Below are positions 14,376-23,473 of a stretch of DNA of 64,000 nucleotides, one piece after another. This stretch comes from Senimuribacter sp049852125. Lineage in GTDB: Bacteria; Bacillota; Clostridia; Peptostreptococcales; Anaerovoracaceae. The position numbers and the translations under genes are program-made. The stretch covers positions 1,922,001 to 1,986,000 of the forward strand of contig NZ_CP187532.1 in assembly GCF_049852125.1 (NCBI RefSeq), written 5' to 3'. Below the pieces are notes generated by a model, which saw nothing but the letters and a program-made list of their open reading frames with translations, ran no database searches and had not been told where the DNA came from. How positions within the stretch are numbered: the stretch's first letter is position 1; each line of letters opens with the position of its first letter.

Positions 14376-14458
14376 TGGTGCGGTCTAAGGGATTCGAACC
14401 CCCACGGTTTCCCACACGGACCTGAACCGTGCGCGTCTGCCAATTCCGCCAAGACCGC
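14376..14458 (-). tRNA. tRNA-Leu (anticodon CAG), prophage attachment locus
   Basis: The minus strand folds into a class II tRNA: acceptor GCGGTCT/AGACCGC, D-arm with AATTGGCAGAC, anticodon stem CACGG/CCGTG with loop TTCAGGT, a short variable arm and a T-loop TTCGAAT. CCA is encoded. Its 3' end faces the integrase, which is the usual arrangement when a phage integrates into a tRNA 3' end and restores the gene. The T-stem has two G-U pairs, which may reflect replacement of the 3' end by phage DNA. Confidence 0.9.
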
Positions 14459-14676
14459 ATATGCAATTTACCGACTGTTTTCCTGCCGACTATTCTATTA
14501 TACACAATTTACAAGAAAATGCAAGCAAAATTTTCAACTTTTTTGGAGTTTCTTCGTACTTTTATAGATATATACCAGAATCCACAATCCGCCGTATTTT
14601 TTCATATTTGAAGGTTATGCGAAGAACAAAAAATCATTCATCTGCACAACCTCCAAAACCATTCTATCAATACGGC

Positions 14677-16056
14677 CTATTTATATTGCTCCGCCAGAAT
14701 CCGGGCTACATGCACACCGCTTGCCGATGCCTGGGACAGGGAATGGGTTACGCCCGATCCATCGCCAAGAGCATATAGTCCCGGAACGCAGGTTTCCAGT
14801 TGCTGATTCACCTGCACCTTGGAATTATAAAACTTAACCTCTACACCGTACAGCAGCGTATCCTCATTGGCTGTACCCGGCGCAATTTTATCCAGCGCAT
14901 AAATCATTTCGATGATACTGTCAAGCTGGCGTTTCGGAATCACCAGACTCAAGTCTCCCGGTGTTGCCGCTAGGGTTGGACGAGTAAAGCACTTTTCCAT
15001 CCTGCGTACGCTGCTTCGACGCCCTTTGACCAGATCGCCGAATCTCTGCAGCAACACACCTCCGCCTAGCATATTAGACAGCCGTGCAATAGATTCTCCA
15101 TACTCATTGCTGTCCTCAAAAGGTTCTGTAAAGGTATTGGAGACTAAAAGAGCGAAATTCGTATTTTCCGTATGCAGCGCCGGATCCCCGTAGCTATGTC
15201 CGTTTACCGTGACAATGCCATTGGTATTTTCCGACACTACCTCGCCATAAGGATTCATGCAGAAAGTCCGCACCATGTCATTATACCGTTCTGTCTTATA
15301 AACAATTTTCCCCTCATAAACAGCGTCCGTAATATGTTTAAATACTTCTGCCGGCAGCTCCACTCTCACACCGATATCCACACGGTTTTTCTGCTGTTCA
15401 ATCCCCAACTTATCACAAACACCGGAGATCCATTTGGAGCCGGAACGCCCCGTAGCCAATACCAGCTTAGCACAGCAAAATTCACCCTTATTAGTGCGCA
15501 CGATAAATTCACCGTCAGTAGAAAGCTCCACGTCCTCAATGGTCGTATAAAACTGGGTGTCTATCCTTTCTTTGATATAATCAAAGATGTGCCCCAGGAT
15601 CTGCACATTCCTGTCAGTTCCAAGATGACGAACCTTTGCTTCCAGCAGATGAAGATTGTTCTGCAGACATCGGGTTTTCAAATCAGAATCAGCCGTAGAA
15701 TAAAGCTTCGCCTCCGCGCCGCCCATAGCGCACAATACGCTGTCCACGTACTCCATCAACTCCAACGCTTTGTCAACGCCCACATATTTGTGCAGATCGC
15801 CGCCAAACTGTGTGGTAATATTGTATTTTCCATCTGACAATGTGCCTGCTCCGCCGTAGCCATTCATAATATGGCAGGGACTGCATTTGACACAGCTTTC
15901 CGTCCTTCCGGTCTTAATCGGACATACGCGCTTTTCCAGAGGCGCTCCTTTATCCAGCATCAAAACGCTGGCATTGTGAGAAAGCTTCGTCAGCTCATAG
16001 CTCATAAAAACACCGCTGGCGCCAGCGCCGGCAATAATAATATCATATTTTTTCAT
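14677..16056 (-). CDS. FAD-dependent oxidoreductase (HI0933/BaiN-like or Fe-S-linked type)
   Basis: A 459-residue flavoprotein. The start at 16056 (MKKYDIIIAGAGASG) is set by GAGGGG 6 nt upstream and by the Rossmann motif GAGASG beginning at residue 9. A Cys cluster follows (CPIKTGRTESCVKCSPC), unusual for simple flavin reductases and reminiscent of a metal or Fe-S site. LATGRSGSKW is the second nucleotide-contact motif, and the C-terminal LYALGDGSGVTHSLSQA closes the FAD site. Substrate unknown. The 216-bp gap to tRNA-Leu shows no other gene. Confidence 0.75.
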   Translation of the reverse strand: MKKYDIIIAGAGASGVFMSYELTKLSHNASVLMLDKGAPLEKRVCPIKTGRTESCVKCSPCHIMNGYGGAGTLSDGKYNITTQFGGDLHKYVGVDKALELMEYVDSVLCAMGGAEAKLYSTADSDLKTRCLQNNLHLLEAKVRHLGTDRNVQILGHIFDYIKERIDTQFYTTIEDVELSTDGEFIVRTNKGEFCCAKLVLATGRSGSKWISGVCDKLGIEQQKNRVDIGVRVELPAEVFKHITDAVYEGKIVYKTERYNDMVRTFCMNPYGEVVSENTNGIVTVNGHSYGDPALHTENTNFALLVSNTFTEPFEDSNEYGESIARLSNMLGGGVLLQRFGDLVKGRRSSVRRMEKCFTRPTLAATPGDLSLVIPKRQLDSIIEMIYALDKIAPGTANEDTLLYGVEVKFYNSKVQVNQQLETCVPGLYALGDGSGVTHSLSQASASGVHVARILAEQYK

Positions 16057-16084
16057 AATTGTCCCCTCGTTACACACAAAATAA

Positions 16085-16111
16085 GACCGCTCCGACGGAA
16101 CGGTCCCATTA
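16085..16111 (-). terminator. Terminator after the DUF1292 gene
   Basis: Read on the minus strand, GACCGTTCC and GGAGCGGTC form a stem with one mismatch and a 3-base loop, followed by TTATTTT. It lies just after the stop of the DUF1292 gene. Confidence 0.7.
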
Positions 16112-16122
16112 ATCACAAATAC

Positions 16123-16413
16123 TTAGTTTACAGAATCTTCATCTGCTTCAGCCATAATCGCGTCAAATTCCTGAACAACATTCTGGAACAGAGCTTCATC
16201 TTCTATATCGACTAATTCAAATTCATCTTCACCGATCTCGTTATATCCGTAAATGTACACATCGTCTGTATCATCCAGTGGAATCAAAGCGATATAATCT
16301 TTACCATTATAATCGAACACGCCCATGATCTCGCATTCTAATTCTGTATTATCCTCGAATTCCAGGGTGATGATATCAGCTTCATCCTGCAGGTTGTTCT
16401 TGTTATCTGCCAT
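16123..16413 (-). CDS. DUF1292 family protein
   Basis: A 96-residue, very acidic protein of the DUF1292 family. The typical core is seen: DIITLEFEDNTELECEIMGVF, then YNGKDYIALIPL and VYIYGYNE. Family members are widespread in Clostridia and Bacilli, often near yrzL/yrrK-ruvX or peptidase genes, and have no firmly known function. Here it stands between uvrC and the flavoprotein gene, with its own terminator. Confidence 0.9.
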   Translation of the reverse strand: MADNKNNLQDEADIITLEFEDNTELECEIMGVFDYNGKDYIALIPLDDTDDVYIYGYNEIGEDEFELVDIEDEALFQNVVQEFDAIMAEADEDSVN

Positions 16414-16495
16414 AATAATCCTCCATTTTTCTAAACAGCGCAGTCTCTGTCAGAGACTCGTCACTCTATTAATATACCACTTTTCGGTAAATTTA

Positions 16496-18331
16496 TCAAC
16501 CAAAATATTCTTTGATATTCTTCGCTATGGACGCCGTGATCCCCGGCACTTCACAAAGCGCCTCGACAGAAGCACCTTTGATGGCCTCCAATGTTCCAAA
16601 ATGGTTCAGCAAAGCATTTCTTCTGGTCGGTCCCACTCCATTGATGTCATCCAGCACGGAGTGAAAAGCGTTTTTGCTCCGCAAGCTACGATGATAATCT
16701 ATAGCGAACCGGTGCACCTCCTCCTGAATGGTTCCGGCATAACGAAACAAAATCGGATGATCTGCTAATGGAATTTCTCTGCCGTCCTCGAAAACCATCG
16801 CGCGCGTTCGGTGGCTGTCATCCTTCGCCATACCGGCTACAGGAATTTCTATTTTCATGGCCCGCAAAACCTTCAGCGCCGCGGTTACCTGTCCCTGCCC
16901 GCCATCCATAAAAATAATATCCGGCAAATGAGAAAACGCCGGATCGCCTGCCTGCGCCCGCTTAAACCGGCGATACAGCATCTCCTGCAGGCTGCCATAA
17001 TCATCCGGTCCTTCTACCGTCTTAATCTTAAACCTGCGATAATCCTTCCGATTTGGCTTCAGACCTTCAAATACTACCATCGCGCCTACGGAATCCACGC
17101 CGTTGGTATTAGAAATATCATAGGACTCCACACGGTAGGTCTTTTTTTCCGGCGGCCGGCAACCTGCCTCCTCAATAACCATAGCAACCTGCTTTTGTAC
17201 AGCCTCCTGCTTCTCCTGGTTTAGCTTCGCTTTCTGTGACAGTGTCTTTACCATTTCCACACAATCACTCTGCGCCATTTTCAGCAAGGAACGTTTGCTC
17301 CCCTTTTGCGGTACAAAGATACGCACTTTACGTCCGTCTCGACGAAGAAATTCCTCTAACAGTTCATGTTCTGGAATCTGCCGCTCCACCAAAATTTCCG
17401 GCGGCACCATAGCCCATTGGCTGTAATACTGTTTGATGAACTCGCCAACCATTTCCTCCCGACTATCGCTATCTCCCGATTGTATCTGAAAGGACTCGCG
17501 TCCGGATAATTTCCCATCTCTTACGGTAAACAAAACGATAAAAGAGTTTTCCTGGTCTTTGACTGGTAAAACAACATCCAAATCCTTATCCTGCGTCATG
17601 GTCACTCTCTGGGTTTCGGAAATCGATTTAATAGAAAGAATATAATCCCTATACTTTGCCGCTTCCTCGAACTCCATACGTTCTGATGCAGCCGTCATCT
17701 TTTCTTCCAGATTCTTGATCAAAGGTTTTTCCCGCCCGCCTAAAAACTCTAATACCTTATCGATAGCCTGACGGTACTCCTCTCTGCTGACCTTACCGGC
17801 ACAAATACCGCGACACTGATTGATATGAAAGTTCAGACATGGGCGGTGGTTTGCCGGAAACTCTCTGGCGCTGCACCGTTTCAGACTGTAGATATTAGAC
17901 AGCAGTTCAACAATTTGATTTACCGCACCCGCATCACTATAAGGACCAAAGTATTTGTTGCCGTCTTTTTTGATCAATCTGGTTTTCAGCACGCGCGGAA
18001 AATCCTCAGAGGTTGTCACCTTAATATATGGATATGTCTTATCATCTCTGAGCAACACATTGTAGCGCGGCATATACTTTTTGATCAGATTGCACTCTAA
18101 AATCAGAGCTTCCATTTCTGTACTGCAGGTTATATACTCAAACTCTGCAATCTGCGCAACCATAGCCGCCACCTTCGGATTCGACTTAGCGGCGCTTTGG
18201 AAATACTGGCGAACTCTGTTCCTCAGAGAAATAGCTTTTCCCACGTAAATAATTTGGCCCAGCTTATCCTTATGCATATAAACGCCCGGTGAATCCGGAA
18301 GCTTTTTCAGATTTTCCTTTATATCGAACAT
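16496..18331 (-). CDS. uvrC: Excinuclease ABC subunit C
   Basis: A 611-residue UvrC of normal length. The GIY-YIG nuclease domain (SPGVYMHKD, IIYVGKAISLRNRVRQYF) spans about 12-95. The UVR motif that contacts UvrB is at about 200-235, the RNase H-like second nuclease domain is at about 375-540 (ESYDISNTNG, IIFMDGGQGQV), and the tandem helix-hairpin-helix is at the C-terminus (INGVGPTRRNALLNHFG). It makes both incisions in nucleotide excision repair. Its ATG is 1 base after the preceding carboxypeptidase stop, so the two are co-transcribed. Confidence 0.97.
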   Translation of the reverse strand: MFDIKENLKKLPDSPGVYMHKDKLGQIIYVGKAISLRNRVRQYFQSAAKSNPKVAAMVAQIAEFEYITCSTEMEALILECNLIKKYMPRYNVLLRDDKTYPYIKVTTSEDFPRVLKTRLIKKDGNKYFGPYSDAGAVNQIVELLSNIYSLKRCSAREFPANHRPCLNFHINQCRGICAGKVSREEYRQAIDKVLEFLGGREKPLIKNLEEKMTAASERMEFEEAAKYRDYILSIKSISETQRVTMTQDKDLDVVLPVKDQENSFIVLFTVRDGKLSGRESFQIQSGDSDSREEMVGEFIKQYYSQWAMVPPEILVERQIPEHELLEEFLRRDGRKVRIFVPQKGSKRSLLKMAQSDCVEMVKTLSQKAKLNQEKQEAVQKQVAMVIEEAGCRPPEKKTYRVESYDISNTNGVDSVGAMVVFEGLKPNRKDYRRFKIKTVEGPDDYGSLQEMLYRRFKRAQAGDPAFSHLPDIIFMDGGQGQVTAALKVLRAMKIEIPVAGMAKDDSHRTRAMVFEDGREIPLADHPILFRYAGTIQEEVHRFAIDYHRSLRSKNAFHSVLDDINGVGPTRRNALLNHFGTLEAIKGASVEALCEVPGITASIAKNIKEYFG

Positions 18332-18332
18332 T

Positions 18333-19652
18333 TTAAAAACGCCAATCTCTTTCTCTATGATCTTTCTCTCTGCGCATTTCAGCCATAGCCTGCTCTATGA
18401 TCTTCCTCTGGCGAATTCTCTGTCTTTTTCTCCGATATCTGGCCTTCATCACAGCTATCGCGAGAAAACAAGCAGCAATCATTGCAAGAATCAGACAAAT
18501 AACAACAGTCGCAAAATTAGAAATACCTACATAAGAAGGAAACCATCCTGCCTCTACGTCTTCTTTAATCACCAAATTTACCTGATTAACCAATTCATCT
18601 GCCGCATATATTTCTAACCTGCCGACAACGGTTCCCGCTCGCACCGGCGCTGTAACATCATTGTCCATCGTTATCTTAGTTTTAATTAAAGATTTTGACG
18701 CCTCTTTCGGTAAGTAAGCAAAACCGATCTCAGACGTATAAGCTGTCAGACGGGTTTTCGCACCATGCTTAATGCGAACCTTTCCGGATTCCTTATCCTT
18801 GCCGATTACTTTGACGCCCTCCACCTTTTGTCTGGCATAAGACACCAGCTTGTTCACGTCCTTCGTTCTTTCCTCTATAGTATCTCCCAAAACTACGATA
18901 AACAGACTTAATCCGTCCTCTCTGTAGCCAACTGCGACGCTGCAGTTATCATCCTCCCAATATCCAGTCTTACCAGCATAAATGCCGCTGCTAGCATCCT
19001 TTAAAAAACTCAAATGGGTTTTTAATTTGCGTTCTTTATGTTTGTTAGTTTTAGGCACGATATATGTCTTACTCCCAGCTGCCTTCTTTATCACGTCATT
19101 GGTCAAAGCCATTTTCGTAATCAGCATCATATCATAAGCCGTAGTATAATTGTTTTTAGACTGCATCCCACTGGGATTTGCAAAATGTGTTCCAATGCAG
19201 CCGATGTTATCCACTGTTTCATTCATCAATTTAACAAAGCTTTTCATATTGCCGCTTACTGCTTCCCCCAGCGCATATGCGGCATCATTTCCGCTTGGCA
19301 GCATACATCCGTAAATAAGGTCCTTAACCGTAAGAACCTCCCCCGCTTTCAAATTCATAGAGGCCTCTCCCTGAGACGCCGCTTTTGCTGATACAGTAAC
19401 CTCCTTATCCAGAGGCAAATTCTGCACGGCAAGCAGCACCGTCATCAGTTTCGTCACGCTGAATGGCTCCAGCTTCTTTTCACGATTCTTGGAATAGATA
19501 ATCTCGCCCGTATTCTGACAGTAGACAATAGCTCCCGAGGCTGTGATATCCGGTCTCTTTACACTCACTGCAAAAGATGCCGCAGACTGAGATGCCAACA
19601 ATACAGCCACAGATACCGCAATCGCAATAGTCCTTTTCACATATTTTTTCAT
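18333..19652 (-). CDS. dacF: D-alanyl-D-alanine carboxypeptidase (S11, membrane-anchored)
   Basis: A 439-residue penicillin-binding protein. The start at 19652 follows GGGGG. Signal peptide to about residue 28. The active site shows SxxK at 65-68 (SVTKLM), SGND, and KTGYWED. A C-terminal beta domain is followed by a transmembrane segment (ATVVICLILAMIAACFLAIAVM) and a very basic cytosolic tail. It trims the terminal D-Ala from peptidoglycan pentapeptides. A close paralogue lies directly upstream. The symbol is by similarity to DacF/DacA-type enzymes and is uncertain. Confidence 0.85.
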   Translation of the reverse strand: MKKYVKRTIAIAVSVAVLLASQSAASFAVSVKRPDITASGAIVYCQNTGEIIYSKNREKKLEPFSVTKLMTVLLAVQNLPLDKEVTVSAKAASQGEASMNLKAGEVLTVKDLIYGCMLPSGNDAAYALGEAVSGNMKSFVKLMNETVDNIGCIGTHFANPSGMQSKNNYTTAYDMMLITKMALTNDVIKKAAGSKTYIVPKTNKHKERKLKTHLSFLKDASSGIYAGKTGYWEDDNCSVAVGYREDGLSLFIVVLGDTIEERTKDVNKLVSYARQKVEGVKVIGKDKESGKVRIKHGAKTRLTAYTSEIGFAYLPKEASKSLIKTKITMDNDVTAPVRAGTVVGRLEIYAADELVNQVNLVIKEDVEAGWFPSYVGISNFATVVICLILAMIAACFLAIAVMKARYRRKRQRIRQRKIIEQAMAEMRREKDHRERDWRF

Positions 19653-19674
19653 GATCGCAAACCCCCAAATCATA

Positions 19675-20682
19675 TCAGTCTAAATAATCCTGTCTCTGAT
19701 TCAATTTTTTATAGCTATAGTTCAAAATCTGATTTGTACTCTTCCAACGATTATCCATCGTATCTCGCAACACCACTGCGTATGTCGTCTTTCCATCGCG
19801 TTCGCAAACAGAAACCAAAGCTGCGTTATTGTACTCCCAGGTTCCTGTTTTTCCTGCGTAAACCCCTGATTTCGGATACTTCTTTTTCGCCACAAAGCTA
19901 TTGGTTGTCGAAATCCAACGTGCTTTGTGCTTATTGGTTCTGGCCATTTTATACATTTCCGTACTGCAGGCCTTCTTAATCAAAGAATTCTGCATAGCCG
20001 CTTTCGTAATCAACGCCATGTCGTAAGCTGACGCATAATGCTGTTTTGCTTTCCATCCATGCGGATTGGTGAAATTGCTGTCTTTGCATCCCAGCTCTCC
20101 TGCCTTGCGATTCATCAGCTTAGCAAACTTGACTTTGCTGCCAGACACTGCGATGGCAAGCGCCGCAGCCGCGTCATTTCCACTGGGCAGCAACGCTCCA
20201 TAAACCAAATCCTTCACTTTGACCTTCTCTCCAACCTTCAACCCCGCGCTGGACCCTCCAACCTTAGCAGCCGTATCTACCGCCGCTTTTGTTACTGTTA
20301 CAGTCTCTGTAGTCTTCAAATATTCCAATGCGACCAAACAGGTTAATAGCTTCGTAGTGCTCAGGGGATCACGCTTATAATGGGAATTTTTCGTGTACAG
20401 AATCTCTCCTGTATCACCATCTATAACTACCGCGCTGCGCGCGCTGATAACCGGTCTGGAAATAGTAACTGGTTTCTTATCCGTTATTTCCGCGGGCTGT
20501 TGCACCTGTACCGCATCATCGGAAATCGGCATCGAAATACTCTCGCCGGCAAAAACCGCCGCGCCGCTGGAAAAGAGCAGTGTAAATGACAAAAATACCG
20601 CTGCCAGCTTTTTAGACAGTCCTCTTGTCATAACTTCTATCTGCTTCTGTCTTAACTGTAATTCAAGCTTATCCTTCTTCAA
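19675..20682 (-). CDS. D-alanyl-D-alanine carboxypeptidase (S11), short paralogue
   Basis: A 335-residue protein starting at a TTG placed 8 nt after AAAAGGAG. The membrane/signal segment is at about 26-46. The active-site motifs are S108-x-x-K111 (STTKLL), SGND and KTGTWEYNN. Unlike the downstream paralogue, it lacks the C-terminal beta domain and membrane anchor, so it may be held by its uncleaved N-terminus or released. It is the first gene of the dac-dac-uvrC cluster. The 170-bp gap upstream holds a promoter region and no gene. Confidence 0.85.
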   Translation of the reverse strand: MKKDKLELQLRQKQIEVMTRGLSKKLAAVFLSFTLLFSSGAAVFAGESISMPISDDAVQVQQPAEITDKKPVTISRPVISARSAVVIDGDTGEILYTKNSHYKRDPLSTTKLLTCLVALEYLKTTETVTVTKAAVDTAAKVGGSSAGLKVGEKVKVKDLVYGALLPSGNDAAAALAIAVSGSKVKFAKLMNRKAGELGCKDSNFTNPHGWKAKQHYASAYDMALITKAAMQNSLIKKACSTEMYKMARTNKHKARWISTTNSFVAKKKYPKSGVYAGKTGTWEYNNAALVSVCERDGKTTYAVVLRDTMDNRWKSTNQILNYSYKKLNQRQDYLD

Positions 20683-20815
20683 TCGTTCAAACTCCTTTTA
20701 GCTTTTTCATATATCAACATTTTACCATGGAATAAGCAGAATGCAAAGAAAAAAAGCAGCGCTCCTGTCATAGCTCCAACAGGCTTACAGAAATCTTACT
20801 TTATCCCGGACAATA

Positions 20816-20847
20816 AAACAGGGAGACGCTTCAGACTCCCTGTTTTT
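20816..20847 (-). terminator. Terminator after serC
   Basis: AAACAGGGAG and CTCCCTGTTT form a 10-bp stem with a 10-base loop, with T-runs on both strands. It lies 29 bases after the serC stop. Confidence 0.85.
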
Positions 20848-20875
20848 ATCTAACTTCTTATTCCTTCTCAGGCTT

Positions 20876-21967
20876 CTATTTATTCTCAGCCTCAAATTTT
20901 TCCATAAACGCAATCAGCTTATCCACGCCTTCCATCGGCATTGCGTTGTAGATGCTGGCTCTCATGCCGCCCACGCTTCTGTGTCCGTTGAGGTTCACCA
21001 TGCCTTCTGCCTTCGCTTCGGCAACAAACTTCTTATCAAGGTCAGTATCGCCAGTTACGAATACCACGTTCATCAGAGAACGATCCTCCTTCGCGACAGG
21101 ACCTTTGAACAAGGCGCTGCTGTCGATATAGTTATAAAGCTTCTCCGCTTTGGCAACATCCGCCGCGTGCATTGCCGGCACGCCGCCCATCTCCTTAATC
21201 AGCTTAAATACCTCTCCCGCAATGTAAATCGCGAAGCACGGAGGCGTATTATACATGGAATCCTTATCCGCATGGGTCTTGTAGTCCAAATAGGTTGGCA
21301 CCTTTTCATCCGCGAATCCCAGTAAATCCTCTCTGACAATAACAATCGTCACACCTGCAGGCGCTACGTTCTTCTGCGCTCCGGCAAAGATCAGTCCGAA
21401 TTTGCTGACATCAATTTCTTCGCTGAGGATGCAGCTGGACATATCCGCAACCAGCGGAATATCACCTGTATCCGGTACTTCGTTAAAGTGTGTTCCGTAA
21501 ATGGTGTTATTGTAGCAGACGTACACATAATCTGCGTCCGGTCTGATATCCTCTTTGGTAAATTTCGGAATATATGTAAATGTATCTTCTTCTGAACTTG
21601 CGATCACACGGATATCTCCGTACTTACACGCTTCCTGATAGGCTTTCTTAGCCCAGGAGCCTGTCACTACATAGTCGGCCTTTTTAGAGGCTCTGAGCAG
21701 GTTTAATGGCACCATTGCAAATTGAAGAGTTCCTCCACCTTGTAAAAACATAACTTTGTAGTTGTCAGGGATGTTCATGATCTCTCTTAAGTTAGCTTCT
21801 GCATCTTCGATGATTTTTCCAAACTCTTTTGAACGGTGACTCATTTCCATTACTGACTGTCCACAGCCTTTGTAATCAGCCAGATTAGCTGCTGCATCCT
21901 CGATGACGGAAAGTGGTAGCATCGATGGACCAGCGGAAAAGTTAAATACACGATACGGTTTTGTCAT
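20876..21967 (-). CDS. serC: Phosphoserine aminotransferase
   Basis: A 363-residue PLP enzyme. The start at 21967 follows GGAGGG. Diagnostic parts are VFNFSAGPSMLP at the N-terminus, FLQGGGTLQFAM for cofactor binding, and GAQKNVAPAG carrying the Schiff-base lysine. The C-terminus shows HRSVGGMRASIYNAMP, the substrate-binding region. It converts 3-phosphohydroxypyruvate and glutamate to phosphoserine and 2-oxoglutarate. It is divergent from serA, the preceding pathway step, with a shared promoter region. Confidence 0.97.
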   Translation of the reverse strand: MTKPYRVFNFSAGPSMLPLSVIEDAAANLADYKGCGQSVMEMSHRSKEFGKIIEDAEANLREIMNIPDNYKVMFLQGGGTLQFAMVPLNLLRASKKADYVVTGSWAKKAYQEACKYGDIRVIASSEEDTFTYIPKFTKEDIRPDADYVYVCYNNTIYGTHFNEVPDTGDIPLVADMSSCILSEEIDVSKFGLIFAGAQKNVAPAGVTIVIVREDLLGFADEKVPTYLDYKTHADKDSMYNTPPCFAIYIAGEVFKLIKEMGGVPAMHAADVAKAEKLYNYIDSSALFKGPVAKEDRSLMNVVFVTGDTDLDKKFVAEAKAEGMVNLNGHRSVGGMRASIYNAMPMEGVDKLIAFMEKFEAENK

Positions 21968-22011
21968 TTCGTCGCCCTCCATTAGTTCTTTGAATTTATG
22001 AATATTGATCT

Positions 22012-22058
22012 ATTATAACACTTTACTGCTTGAAAGTAAAGCGGTAAGGTGTTATAAT
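22012..22058. promoter_or_regulatory. Symmetrical divergent promoter of serC and serA
   Basis: For serA, TTGAAA (22030-22035) and TATAAT (22053-22058) are 17 bp apart. For serC on the minus strand, TTTACT (22040-22035) and TATAAT (22017-22012) are also 17 bp apart, so the two -35 boxes touch. The whole region is an inverted repeat with perfect outer arms ATTATAACAC/GTGTTATAAT and 9 of 11 matches in the inner arms, which would let one regulator control both genes. Confidence 0.75.
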
Positions 22059-22107
22059 TTAGGTTAAATCAAAAAAGCTTTACTAATATCAATAGGAGGT
22101 ACTTATC

Positions 22108-23256
22108 ATGTACAAAATTGCAACCTTAAACAAAATTTCACCTGTGGGGCTGTCCCATCTGTCAGAAAAATATACTGTCTCTGGTGAGGTTTCTGGTTCC
22201 TCTGGTATTTTAGTAAGAAGTCAGGATATGCATGAAATGGAGTTCGGCAAAGAGCTTCTTGCCATCGCGAGAGCCGGCGCCGGCGTTAACAATATTCCTC
22301 TGGATAAATGTGCAGAAGAAGGCATCGTCGTTTTTAATACACCCGGCGCCAATGCTAACGCCGTAAAGGAGCTGGTACTGGCAGGACTGTTCCTGGCTGC
22401 CAGAAATATTCCTGCTGGCATCGCCTGGGAATCTTCTTTAACTGAAAATATCAGCAAAACCGTGGAAAAGGGCAAGAGCCAGTTTGCCGGTACTGAAATC
22501 ATGGGTAAAACATTGGGTGTAGTTGGACTTGGCGCCATCGGCGTCATGGTGGCAAACGCTGCTGAAGCTCTCGGTATGAAGGTCATCGGTTATGACCCAT
22601 TCTTCAGTGTAAAATCCGCCCACAGTCTTTCCCCTTCCGTCAAAGTTATGGCCGACGTCAAAGACGTTGTAGCTTGCAGCGATTATGTCACGATCCACGT
22701 GCCTGCTATGGACGCGACAAAGGGCATGTTCAACGCAGAGCTCTTTGCTGCCATGAAGGACGGTGCAGTCCTGCTCAATTTCTCCAGAGACAAACTGGTA
22801 AACGAAGCAGACTTGCTGGCTGCACTGGAATCCGGTAAATTGGCAAAATACGTTACAGACTTTGCTACAGACGGTATTCTCAACAAAGAACACGTCATCA
22901 GTCTGCCTCACCTGGGCGCTTCCACTGCGGAAGCAGAAGACAACTGCGCCACTATGGCAGTAGAACAGATCATGGATTATATCGAAAACGGAAATATTGT
23001 AAACTCCGTTAACTTCCCTGCCGTATCATTAGGAGCTTGCAAAGGTGATAACCGCATCTGCGTTATGACCAAAGGAGAACCTTCTCCTGTGAAGCTGGCA
23101 GCCGCAATGTTTGCTAACGTGAATATCAACAGCATTACCGGTCAGTGCCGCGGCGAATACGGTTATGCGTTAATCTCCACCAACGATACAATTACTTCCG
23201 TACCAGAAGTTGACGGCGTAATCAGAGTGAGAGTTATCCAGCCTGACGAAGCATAA
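22108..23256 (+). CDS. serA: D-3-phosphoglycerate dehydrogenase
   Basis: A 382-residue dehydrogenase. It shows the substrate-side RAGAGVNNIPLDKCAE and NTPGANANAVKEL, the NAD Rossmann motif GLGAIGVMVANAA, and the catalytic Arg (LLNFSRDKLVNE), Glu and His (LPHLGASTAEAE). Residues about 310-382 form an ACT domain (PSPVKLAAAMFANVNINSI), which in this family binds serine for feedback. It oxidises 3-phosphoglycerate, the first step of serine synthesis. AGGAGG precedes the start. Confidence 0.95.
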   Translation: MYKIATLNKISPVGLSHLSEKYTVSGEVSGSSGILVRSQDMHEMEFGKELLAIARAGAGVNNIPLDKCAEEGIVVFNTPGANANAVKELVLAGLFLAARNIPAGIAWESSLTENISKTVEKGKSQFAGTEIMGKTLGVVGLGAIGVMVANAAEALGMKVIGYDPFFSVKSAHSLSPSVKVMADVKDVVACSDYVTIHVPAMDATKGMFNAELFAAMKDGAVLLNFSRDKLVNEADLLAALESGKLAKYVTDFATDGILNKEHVISLPHLGASTAEAEDNCATMAVEQIMDYIENGNIVNSVNFPAVSLGACKGDNRICVMTKGEPSPVKLAAAMFANVNINSITGQCRGEYGYALISTNDTITSVPEVDGVIRVRVIQPDEA

Positions 23257-23286
23257 TTTCATAAAGCGTATAATATGATTCAAAAG

Positions 23287-23309
23287 CCCGGTCATCACAC
23301 CGGGTTTTT
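23287..23309 (+). terminator. Terminator after serA
   Basis: CCCGGT and ACCGGG form a 6-bp stem with a 6-base loop, followed by TTTTT. Confidence 0.85.
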
Positions 23310-23393
23310 CTGTGCCATTTTTACATATTCCCATGGCAATTCATCTAAAACATTGCCGGAGTTGACTCCCTCTACGATCATGAGGATTTTTAT

Positions 23394-23454
23394 GTAAAGT
23401 TTACTTGACATCATCTTCTCAATGAGGTATACTTCATGTAAAGCTAGCTTTACA
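23394..23454 (+). promoter_or_regulatory. Promoter and palindromic operators of the XRE cassette
   Basis: TTGACA (23405-23410) and TATACT (23428-23433) are 17 bp apart. A perfect 18-bp palindrome TGTAAAGCTAGCTTTACA lies at 23437-23454 just after the -10 box, and the related GTAAAGTTTAC (23394-23404) lies just before the -35 box. The paired sites flanking the promoter suggest autorepression by the XRE protein encoded next. Confidence 0.75.
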
Positions 23455-23473
23455 TTTCAAAGGGAGATTTTCC

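Noticed and set aside
15172..15837. 221-residue plus-strand frame opposite the flavoprotein gene
   Set aside because: The minus strand has clear FAD motifs over the same bases. The plus frame shows no domain and has no ribosome site.
16496..21967. Possible dacA-serC-uvrC superoperon
   Set aside because: A terminator at 20816-20847 separates serC from the two carboxypeptidases and uvrC.
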